The notes under the pieces were generated by a model that was not told where the DNA came from, made no database searches, and worked only from the letters and a program-made list of their open reading frames with translations. Shown here piece after piece: positions 54,378-64,000 of a stretch of 64,000 nt of DNA; position 1 is the first letter of the stretch, and the number at the start of each line of letters is the position of its first letter. The stretch is from NCBI GenBank assembly GCA_949318235.1, contig OX439130.1, positions 39,071,835 through 39,135,834 of the forward strand. Reading direction: 5' to 3'. Source of the stretch: Ecdyonurus torrentis (Eukaryota > Arthropoda > Insecta > Ephemeroptera > Heptageniidae). A program made the translations under genes and the position numbers.

Positions 54378-55952
54378 AGTAATGAAAAGTAATACTATCT
54401 ACTTATGTTTTGAATCAATAAAATGTGAACACAATTGCTTTACATAATGCACCAAACTTTATTAAAAATTTGTAATTTTGTTTTAAGTTATAAAAAAGTG
54501 CATTACGATGTTGTAGCAGAAAAGCTTGTTTTTTTTTTGTTTTTTATCTTGTCAAGCAAAAGGTGTAACTGAAGCACTATCTTCATTGCATTAGGAAACA
54601 AGTTACACATTTTGCTTTCTGTGACAAAAACAAACAAACAAGGGTACACATTTTACTGTGGTATAAAAAAAAATACACATATTTTCTACTACAGCATCAA
54701 TTAGTTTTTCTTTTATATTCTTGTGTATATAATTTATTTATTTTTTTAAATATACTTAATAATTATAAAAATGTTAATACAATTTATATTCTATCAACAC
54801 TTACCAGTAATGAATTTTAGATTCACTTAACTTTGTATATTTTAATTATTTTCATTTTATGTAACCTATTATTTTTTTGCTGTGATCAAATGTTAATAAA
54901 TGAATTTAAATCTTAAAAGAATTGTGTCTCATTCAAATAATAATAAAGAGGAAAAAAAACTTTCTACTTTTCTAAATTCTAATGGGTATTTTATAAATAT
55001 TTCAACTAGTTTATTTTTTCACATATATATTTTATTTTTAACAGGATTAATATTAACATGATAAGTGTGATTGTATTTTTTATTATTGCCTGGTCACACA
55101 CATTGAAAAGGGTACAAGGAAACATTTTATCAATAATTTTAAACATTGATCATAATGTATAAAATACATTTCATTATATTATATATGCTAACAATAATTC
55201 AAATGATGGGAGGAGCAACAAAATCCTTGTTGCATTTTGGTAAAAATAATAATGGCACAGAAACCACAAAATAATTGTATGCTGTCTTGTTTATTCGGGA
55301 ATCAGAGGCATACAAGAAGATAAAATGAACACAAAATATTTAACAATTATTGTTGAAAACATTTCATTTTTTTATTTTAAATATAATTTCTTTATACTAC
55401 CCATAATCCTTTCATGAGTAATTTTTATGTATCGAGATATTTTGCTTACTGTGACAAAATACGAGATAGACATTTTGTTTGCAACAACATCAATATATCC
55501 TATGTATTTGCCATAAATTTTAAAAACTTTAATTTTCTGCAAACTGCATAAAGCAAGGGTTAAATTGTGATGCATTATTCTGTGAGAGAGCGCAATTCAT
55601 TTATTTGAACAAGCAATTGTTATTGTAATTACTAATTAATTCTTTTTGATTGAGAAACTGAGTTAGCAAAGTACTAATAACAAAATAAATAATTTAAAAT
55701 GGTTATAATGAATTCAGCTCTTAAAGAAAATGCAATGAAAAGATATCAAGCGTGGGCTATTACATGGAAATGTATGTATAGAATATTGTAAGTGATCCTG
55801 TAGAAATAAATAACATTCTTTTTTGATAATAATAAAATAAATAAAAAAGACTAATAGTACATAGAAAGACAACAGCATATTATATTGAAAATTAAAATAA
55901 CCCAAAAATGCATTTCATATTGTATAATATTTTTTTTATCTGATGTACTCTG

Positions 55953-56051
55953 GGGGGCTGATTCTGTAACTTCATAACGAACAAAATTATTCGATATCTT
56001 ATGTAAATTTGTTTGTTGCAACAAAGCAAAAAAGTTACAGAATCAGCCCCC
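55953..56051. mobile_element. 99 bp foldback element
   Basis: GGGGGCTGATTCTGTAACTT and AAGTTACAGAATCAGCCCCC are exact 20 bp inverse copies enclosing an AT-rich loop. Confidence 0.65.
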
Positions 56052-56182
56052 TGGTCTTTTTATGTTAACATGATTGTGATAATATATTTTACAATTCAAA
56101 AACTCATTCTAAATTAGTAATGTTATTCTATGAGAAAAACATGTACTGAATTTGAATGGTTAAACATATTATCACAATCGTA

Positions 56183-56221
<39 letters not shown>

Positions 56222-56228
56222 ATATTTT

Positions 56229-56510
56229 TATAGGGTGTATTCGCATGACATCATATTTAATGCTCTAGAAGGCCATACTGGAGTAGTGAATAATATTGCT
56301 GAGCATAGGACAAACTTTGTTTGTGTAATTTTCTTTGGGAAATCAGTTAATTTTTTGTTACTGTTATTTTACATATTTACAGCATCAATGCTCTCAAAAA
56401 TATTGCATTGTGTTTTACAAATTGCCTAAATGAGTTATTTTCCTATGCCGCCCATGTTATTGAATGATCCAACATAGCGTCAACTTTAACATGAATGCAT
56501 ACACCCTATA
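56229..56510. mobile_element. TA-flanked MITE (family D, copy 1)
   Basis: The element is 56231-56508 (278 bp), ends TAGGGTGTAT / ATACACCCTA with TA duplicated on both sides. The sequence matches the copy at 57955-58258 in inverse orientation (AGGCCATACTGGAGTAGTG, CAGCATCAATGCTCTCAAAA, ATATTGCATTGTGTTTTA). Confidence 0.82.
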
Positions 56511-56769
56511 TATTTAACTACCATGTTTTTTCTTATATATACCTATCTGTATATATATATAGGGTATGTATACCTATATATATTATAATAGGTCTATATA
56601 TATATATTTCTTTTATTTACATAATAAGCAATTTCAATAACAAAAGATTCGTGATAAATAATAAAAACTTTGATAACAGTCTCTTAAAGAAGATTTTATG
56701 GCAGACCCAGAAATGGGTGTCACAAAACTATCACAGTTAGTTACAAGGCTCACGAGGCCTCAGCATGGA

Positions 56770-58943
56770 CTAGCTAGGTGCAGTGTCGACATTCTGTCGT
56801 ACAAGTAATGTGTGGCCTGGAGAGATTGAAGGTGACCCCGTCCCACTTTTAAACACAGCTAGCGTGCGGCCTGAAACACAGCAAAGGCACAATATATTAG
56901 GATTGAACAAAAAGAAAATATGAAACTACCAGTTTACTAGTAAACATTAATAAAAAAAAATAGCTACCTGTCCATGTCTTGGCATCTCCAAGCACGATGG
57001 CCTGACATTTGGGGTCTGCATTACACAAAGCAGCTGCTTCCCTCATGTTATACACTGAGCGTACACACGTCACCACACTGCGGGACTCCGAGCATGCGTA
57101 GTCAAACTGTCCAGGCAGGTCGTAGCCGTCCAACATTCTGAAACCTGAAGGACCAAAACATCATTATAGTTACAAACTTTTTTAATTAAATTTGATTATC
57201 AAAAGTGTTTGAACAGTAAGTTTGAATCGTTAGAGTTGGTTACAAAATGTCAACACATCAACGCCATATGATAACATAATAGGTATAGCATATAGCTTCT
57301 ATTTTTATGTTTTAATTTCAAAATTTCCCTATAACATTTAATTATTTTCTTGTCACTCTTTTATACTCCATACAATTAAATTCTAAGTATCCTTAAAGTG
57401 TTACACAGTATTTATTCATAAATTTTAATTAAGTGCATCCACGGTGTAATAGAAAGGTGAAGACTCTCGAACATATTTTTGAAACAAGTGCGTCACTAGT
57501 TCATACCAACTGCCTAGAGAGGGCAAGCGAGTAGATAGGGGCTAGAAATCTCTCTCTAGTGCCTCCCGCAATGGTAAATGAATGAGCGAGTACGAAGAGG
57601 TACCCATCATTATATCTAAAGTAGTTTTTATCGCAAAGAGATGATTTTTGTTTTAAATTTGAGAAGACTATCCAACTCTTAAGCCATCAAAATTTCAGAT
57701 CTGAATAGCTATTAGTACCGTACCAATAAAATCCTAAAGTAACCCCTTTAACTCGCTCGCAAACTGCTCGCAGCTGAAGCACGGCTTGTCAAATTAGCGC
57801 TAGGTGCAGTTTATAAGGCATCCCCACTTTATCTCCCGATTGAAACTTCGTAAATTTTCGACTTTTTTCGTTGAAAGTCGCAAATAATAATAAAAAAGGC
57901 GCAATGTAAAAACTTTTGAAAAGTTCCTTCCTCTCACAAAATATGCGGAGCATATAGGGTCTATGCATTCATGTTAAAGTCGACGCCATGTTGGATAACT
58001 CATTAACATGGGTGGCATAGGAAAAAAATCATTTTGCCAGTTTTAAAACACTATGCAATATTTTTGAGAGCATTGATGCTGTAAATATGTTGAATTAGTA
58101 TCTCAAGTATGTGAGAAAAATAACAAATAACACAAAATTAACCGATTTCCCAAAGAAACTGGGCTTCTATGAAGTTTGTCCTATGCGGAGTAATGTAATG
58201 CACTACTCCAGTATGGCCTCCAAGCGCAATAAATGTGACGTCATCCGCATACACCCTATTGATGCGCATAAAACAAATTACATGATAACATAAAACAAAA
58301 CAATGAATATTTCTTATGTTTTACCTTACGTTTAATTATGTTTAGTTTAGTTATTCATTGACTTATGGGTTGAATTATCAAACTCTTTTGAAAAGTATAA
58401 ATTATGTGTTGTGTATATTGCTGAAATATATATTTATTTAATTATCACAAACACTCACACATAAATTTAAAATGTAGATATTAATATATATATATATATA
58501 TATAATGTATATATTAATATATATATATATATATATATAATATATATATATTATTACTTACTAATTAAATTTGTTAAAATTTATATATTTCCATATGCAT
58601 GAACGAAAAGAAACACCATTATTAGCTTTCAAAACTATAAACCCCCAGTACCGCCTAGAATAAAGTTTAAAGAATTGCTGACACAGTTGTTTTTTGTTTT
58701 GTACATAAAGATGTAAATAATTACTTCGTTGCGATTAACATTGTGGTCATTCATAAAATTAATTTTAACTTTAAAAAACCATGCGATTAAAACGTTCTTT
58801 AAAAAAAGTTTAAGTATAAATAATTTTAATTGCTATATATGTTTATGTTTTATAATTCATTAATTGTATATTTTGTACATGCATTTCAGTATATCGTTGA
58901 AGTGCATTACATAATGTTTTATAGGTATTTATATTATATGCAT

Positions 58944-58978
<35 letters not shown>

Positions 58979-59160
58979 TTTTCATTGCAAAATAAATTGA
59001 TATGTACAGTAGGGAGCAGATAAAATGTTAACAAACGAAATATAGCTCCACAAAATTACAATAGCAAGGTGTGTCTACTTCTGCATTCTCCGCCTTCTCA
59101 GGCTAGTTGTCATTGCAGTGGTCAACGACATAAATATAAGCACACCTCCTTGACTATGCA

Positions 59161-59212
<52 letters not shown>

Positions 59213-62200
59213 AGAATAAATAATACGCGTGCCTGCTTGTCCAACGTGCACCATCTCTCACTTTCTATGATATTGCTTACTATTGTATTTTTTTCTGGAG
59301 AAAAAGCAAACAAGTTTAGAGGAAGCATATTATAATAAATATTTTGTTTGAACGAGAAATTAGAGAGAGAACAACACACGGCAGGTCTAGCAGGCAGGTT
59401 TAATATTTTGGTTCTTAAGGGGCCGTGTATGTTGGTAATCCCCATAAACAAAGCACGGGAAATCGTATTTACGCCTTCAAATTGTCAATTTTGTATCTAG
59501 AAACTTGAAATTAGAGCATTAAATTGTAAATAAAATTCTGCTTTGAGCGGCGTTAACAATTTTTTTTAAAGATATGCAGGAAAAAAGATATTAATTTTTC
59601 AATTAAGCAAATGAAAATTAATAGCTGTAGTAATAATTTTCATAAGTTGGTACTTTGATTTATTTTCAGGTATATCAGGTATAGGTATAGTAAAGTTGCA
59701 ATAAAAAGTAAGTGAAAAAAGAGAGATAAAAGGGATTAATGCTACCTGACAACACGACCCAATTAACTACGCGTCAATGATTTTGATAACCCGAGAAGTA
59801 ATTTTCACAGTAAATCAAATTTATTTTAGATGTTAGTTTTATTAAAAATCATACATATTTCTTTTTTGATCGAAGTTCTAGTGATATTTTTAACTACCGT
59901 GATTTAAAAATAATGAGTAGTATGTAATATTTTTTATTTGAATATATTACTTTAATATGAAGCTATAACTTCGATCAAAAAAGAAATATGCATGATTTTT
60001 AATAAAACTAACATTTAAAATAAATTTGATTCACTGTGACTGTTACTTCGCAAGTTATCAAAATCATTGACGCATAAAATAATTGGGTCCCGTGTTGTCA
60101 GGTAGCAGGTAATCTCTTCTATTGAAAAACTGCTCTTTGTTCACTTACTTTTTACTGCACTTTTTGACTTACAAAGGTGCAGCAGTGCTATTGTATTATA
60201 TACAGTACGCAGACTTATTGACGACAGTAAATGTTACCACTAAAATAAATATGCAACTTTACTAAAAAATTATCAAAGTTTGAAATTAATTATAAAAAAA
60301 TCTATTGATAATATAAAAATTTTATCAACAGGCCTCAAAGCGAAATTTTATGCTGATTACAGCATAATAAATTTCAGTCATAATTACATCATATTCAGAG
60401 GGAGAGAACGTAAATACTAAAAGTCTCTTTTGCATGCTAATCTTACGGAGACTGTTTCAACATACACGGTCCCTTAAAGAAAGCAAGAGAGAGAGAGAGA
60501 GAGAGAGATATGCACCAGACGCGTGTTTGGTGAGCAAGCAAGCAAGCACTGATTCTTAAAAAAGAGAGAGAAATATAGAAGAGAGAGAGAAGGTGCGTGC
60601 ATAGTCAAGTAGGTGTGCGTATATTTATGTCATTGGCCACTGCAATCACAACCAGCCTGAGAAGGCGGAGAAATGCATCAGCAGACACCCTTTGCTATTG
60701 TAATTTCGTGGACCAATAGTATCTCTTTAACAATTTTTAAGCTCTGTACTGTATATTATTAAAGAAATTGTAGAACTTTTTTATGTACTATTTCATTATA
60801 ATCTGCAAATTTATACTTTTAATGTAGAAGTGTTTTAGCGAATATAAATATATATAATGTAGGTTGTAATATGTAAAAAATTTAATTTAATTTAATCTTG
60901 AAAACTGTATCTTTGTATTATTATTACTTCGATATAAAAGTTAATAAGTTAAGAAAGTAATATATAAAATATATATAAATAATAATATATATATTTAATA
61001 TTAAACAATACAATAGCTCTTAATATTTTTGTGTGTAGTTTATTATTGATTATTTTTCCTTTTATCTATATATTTAATAATGTTTGACTTTTTTCTTCGT
61101 CATTTTACCTGATTATTGTAATACCGAGAATGAACGAAGTTACTTCGGCTTTTCACGAATGTATGCGAGTGTATTCCGCGCTAATTTGACAAGCCGTGCT
61201 TCAGCTGCGAGCAGTTTGCGAGCGAGTTAAAGGGGTTACTTTAGGATTTTATTGGTACGGTACTAATAGCTATTCAGATCTGAAATTTTGATGGCTTAAG
61301 GGTTGGATAGTCTTCTCAAATTTAAAACAAAAATCATCTCTTTGCGATAAAAACTACTTTAGATATAATGATGGGTACCTCTTCGTACTCGCTCATTCAT
61401 TTACCATTGCGGGAGGCACTAGAGAGAGATTTCTAGCCCCTATCTACTCGCTTGCCATCTCTAGGCAGTTGGTATGAACTAGTGACGCACTTGTTTCAAA
61501 AATTTATAACGGGGCGTATAGGAAGAGTCTTCACCTTTCTATTACACCGTGAGTGCATCTATCATTCTATTTTGAGAAATTCTAAGCAATGTACCTGGCA
61601 CTGTTGCCTCTTGGTCCTGCACAGCATTGGCAGTAAGGTAGTTGCCCGACGCATACACCTGCACAAGTTCTTGTGTGGCGTCAAGAATTCTAGCAGCACT
61701 CCATGAGGCATCAGTGTATGCTGCCAGCAGTTCCATGATGTGAGGCTCCAGTGCTGGGGGTGCACTCAGAGGCAGGAACTGACGTATAAAGTGTTTGCCT
61801 GCTCGCCATACATTCACCCGCTCATTGTGACCTGCAGAAGAGCTTGATTGTAAGGATCTAATAATACAACAGTATTATTATGCTAGAGTTTGTAATTAAG
61901 CACCTATTTTTCACAGGTAGGTTTGAAAAGTAAGTTTTTGAGTTACTCCATTTACAAAGCAGTAAATACATGTCAAAAGGAATAAGGGACATTCAAAAGC
62001 TTATTTTTCAATATTATTATATTTGTCTTTACTGCTTTACTGTAAGATCAAAAATTGGGGATGATTTTTTTAATTATTTAATTGTTATTATATTTAATTA
62101 TTAGGCTGTAGAGTGTAGATACTGACCTGTGCACCTACTCCTCTCGCATAGTGGCTGCTCCAAAGTGAGTTTCCTCAGCTCCTGAGGCAGGGCATCAAGA

Positions 62201-63338
62201 CAGTCCTGTGCGGAGTTACATGCGGGCTCCTCTACTCCAATATCGTCAACATCTGACAACTTAATGGCTCCATCTACTAGCACAAATTGCTGTCTCCTGA
62301 AGTCATTCATCGCAAGGGAGCCAAGAGGAGAGTGCGCCAGCAAATGCAGGATTCGAGCAATGCCAAGAGCAAGCTGCAACAAACACATATCATCATGTAA
62401 ATTAGTGGTATCAAATAACAAAGAATCTTGTGTGATTCTGTCCATTCACGTGTTCATTTAAATGTTTATTATTACTATTACTATTATTATTTTGTCCAAA
62501 TTAAAAAAATAAAATAAAAAAGCTTGTTTTATCATTTAAAAGAAAAAAAAGTGCACTTCAATTTTAACTTATACATACAGTATTATGTACAGTATAATAA
62601 CACAATACATAACGTAACACAATCAATAAATGCAAAATTTAATTCAAATCTAACAATAGAGGACTTGCAAAAGTAGGTTTAGTGAGAAAATAAACAAACT
62701 GACAGCTCAACAATACTAACAAAGTGCTAGCAGACGACTTAGTGTTCCTGTCTACATTTAACATGCTTTCTTATGGTGGAATACAGCAGCTATAACTTGA
62801 GTTAGAATTATTTTTTAGAGCTGAAAATTTTACTGTAGCTTACTGAGCCTACAAGCTTTTGTTTTCCTAGATTTCAAGTAATTTTGTTAAAAAATATTTT
62901 TTTCACCCAATGGACTTTAAATCCAAAACAAAAGCTTGTAGGCTCAGTAAGCTACAGTAAAAATTTCAGCTCTGAAAAATAAATCTAACTTGAGTTATAG
63001 CTGCTTCATTGCCCCATAAGAAAGCATGTTAAATTGAGACAGGAACACTAACAAGTCGTCTGCTAGCACTTTGTTAGTATATTGTTAGGCTGTGAGTTTG
63101 TTTATTTTCTCACTAAACCTACTTTTGCAAGTCCTCTATTTAATAATTTTAAGTTCAATCATAACATATCATGATTACTGAGTCAATAAAATGTTAAACT
63201 ACTCAACAAGTTGGTTGAACTCACATGTAATCTGTCCTCCCAGGAGAGCTGTAGTAACCTCACAGTGTCGAGGGGTTCTCCCAGCTCCGTTACCATGGCA
63301 ACTGGACCCAGCGCGTCCGGCACGCATGACCCCAGCAC
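56770..63338 (-). CDS. PKDCC: Extracellular tyrosine kinase PKDCC/VLK, C-terminal 5 exons, 5' end outside window
   Basis: Secretory-pathway protein kinase that phosphorylates tyrosines on secreted and luminal proteins. Exons 5' to 3': 63225-63338, 62127-62373, 61595-61831, 56968-57144, 56770-56870, in phase for 291 C-terminal residues. The N-terminal signal anchor and glycine loop lie past 64000. Recognisable blocks: VLGSCVPDALGPVAMVTELG, RLHLALGIARILHLLAHSPL, NDFRRQQFVLVDGAIKLSDV (then DDIGVEEP, the DFG-equivalent metal-binding region), HFIRQFLPLSAPPALEPHIM, and a Cys-rich tail YACSESRSVVTC, LCNADPKCQAIVL, TWTGRTLAVFKSG, ending at TAG 56770-56772. The acceptor at 57145 was chosen over a nearby AG because only it keeps frame. 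Introns carry a 4.1 kb foldback and a 482 bp foldback. Confidence 0.95.
57953..58258. mobile_element. TA-type MITE (family D, copy 2) inside the giant foldback
   Basis: The element is 57955-58258, ends TAGGGTCTATGCATTC and GCATACACCCTA, inverse of the copy at 56231. The left TA is intact and the right flank reads TT. It interrupts the left arm of the 4.1 kb element, so it is younger than that element. Confidence 0.75.
58480..58552. repeat. TA microsatellites
   Basis: Alternating TA runs broken by AATGTATATATTAA. Self-complementary and within the foldback left arm. Confidence 0.8.
59160..59213. repeat. CT microsatellite, mirrored by GA tract at 60487-60509
   Basis: (CT)n of about 26 units with one TTT interruption. 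Its GA counterpart sits at the matching place in the other arm of the foldback, so both descend from one tract in the palindrome. Confidence 0.8.
62657..63138. mobile_element. 482 bp foldback element in a PKDCC intron
   Basis: Ends TAGAGGACTTGCAAAAGTAG, then GTTTAGTGAG, and exact inverse. The arms run about 220 bp through GTGCTAGCAGACGAC, AACATGCTTTCTTATG and TTTACTGTAGCTTACTGAGC to a short AT-rich loop. A decayed relative is at 15178-15500. Confidence 0.82.
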
Positions 63339-64000
63339 CTGCAAACAAACACAAATCATCAGTCAGACGAAACAGCAGGGAATTGAAACAAATTGTGGCT
63401 GTCTCAGCTAATATTGCAGCTCAAAAGTAATAAAATTTGTATGTTTAGAATGCACAGACACAAAAATAAATGTACACGATATAATTATTTTGTATATAAG
63501 CTCAATTTTAGCAAAACTTATTTATAACAACATAGTTTTTGTTGTATTATAGCGACTACGTTACATAGTATAACAGTTATCTTGCACAGCATAATTATTT
63601 ATGCAATTTCAATTTAGCAATATTTATGCTATATGACAAAAGTATAGCATAAAATACGCATGAGTATCTTTATTCCGTGTAAAAAAAAAGAAGAGAAATT
63701 TGATAATGCAGGACTTAAATTATAAATAGGAAACATTCGACTTTGAATACGCGTTTCTTATATAGTTGATTTAATTTGTCCTCCAAATTAAGTATACAGT
63801 ATACTACTTCAAAAATTATGTGTTCGTCGCGAATGCTGAAGATAATAATAATAAAACATTATAATGTTATTATATGCTTTAATTATTGCTTTGTAGTATT
63901 GTTTATTTTATTAACATTAATTAAAGACTTCTCTAAACTATAGACTGATAGATGAATTTAAAATTAAAGTTATCATAACATTTTAATTCTTCACGAAATT
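63339..64000. other. PKDCC intron running off the window: nothing seen
   Basis: AT-rich sequence upstream (on the minus strand) of the first PKDCC exon in view. No further exon, element or RNA gene recognised. Confidence 0.6.

Larger units (their letters stand above)
53769..56230. other. Tail-to-tail intergenic region, YIPF6 / PKDCC
   Basis: YIPF6 3' UTR with AATAAA at 54417-54422 and again at about 54895. It also holds two small inverted-repeat elements, listed separately, and a poly-T run at 56185-56216. No other gene. Confidence 0.5.
57432..61559. mobile_element. 4.1 kb giant foldback transposon with 8 bp target duplication
   Basis: The element is 57440-61551, ends CACGGTGTAATAGAAAGGTG / CACCTTTCTATTACACCGTG, flanked by the exact repeat AGTGCATC (57432-57439, 61552-61559). 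The outer arms match for about 390 bp (through CGCTCGCAAACTGCTCGCAG, then CTGAAGCACGGCTTGTCAAA). Further mirror pairs run inward: CATTCTCCGCCTTCTCAGGC near 59083, (CT)n/(GA)n tracts, CCGTGTATGTTG / CAACATACACGG, and 59740-59880 against 59965-60110, centring near 59930. No transposase frame. The left half is longer because of a family D MITE and TA repeats. It lies in a PKDCC intron, its right end 43 bp from a splice donor. Confidence 0.85.

Noticed and set aside
57136..57150. Acceptor TTTCAG|AATGTTGG for the PKDCC penultimate exon
   Set aside because: It shifts the reading frame; the upstream CTTCAG|GTTTCAG acceptor keeps the conserved Cys-rich frame.
59069..59451. Leu/Ser and Arg/Glu repeat frames around the CT tract
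   Set aside because: They are translations of the (CT)n microsatellite on either strand.

Overview
The window is nuclear DNA from an invertebrate animal. It is AT-rich and intron-rich, with GT-AG splicing and long mononucleotide and microsatellite runs. The histone H2A body ([19 protein letters not shown]) looks arthropod-like, and the gene set fits a ciliated animal with a full N-glycan pathway. I cannot name the species; arthropod or crustacean is a weak guess. Exons were joined by hand: each junction uses GT/AG and keeps phase, and protein identities come from remembered family sequences.

Eight protein genes are supported. In order: DPAGT1 (minus, 3003-20902, 7 exons, complete); MGAT3-like GT17 transferase (plus, 7706-8899), nested inside DPAGT1 intron 4; an intron-bearing H2A.X (plus, 21256-22797); CHEK1 (minus, 26601-34060, 9 exons, complete); MRPL4 (plus, 35576-38441, 7 exons); HYLS1 (minus, 42858-47197, 5 exons, last exon not found); YIPF6 (plus, 47902-53768, 7 exons); and the C-terminal part of PKDCC/VLK (minus, 56770-63338, 5 exons, continuing past the right edge). 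The layout repeats divergent pairs: DPAGT1/H2A.X, CHEK1/MRPL4 and HYLS1/YIPF6.

Two functional threads run through the block. H2A.X (SQEY tail) and CHEK1 (SQ/TQ cluster) are DNA-damage signalling partners, separated only by intergenic DNA. DPAGT1, MGAT3, YIPF6 and PKDCC act in the ER/Golgi secretory route. Human DPAGT1 and H2AX are neighbours at 11q23.3, and CHEK1 and HYLS1 both lie at 11q24, so part of this may be ancient linkage.

Nearly everything else is mobile DNA. There are about twenty foldback or MITE-like elements. Several have exact target duplications: TTAA (Kolobok/T2- or piggyBac-like), TA, 8 bp (hAT-like) and 9 bp (Mutator-like). There are also two 5'-truncated copies of one LINE with a (CATA)n tail, and a tRNA-derived SINE that shares its 3' end with that LINE. 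The largest element is a 4.1 kb foldback in a PKDCC intron. No viral genes, toxins, CRISPR arrays or intact tRNA/rRNA genes were seen.
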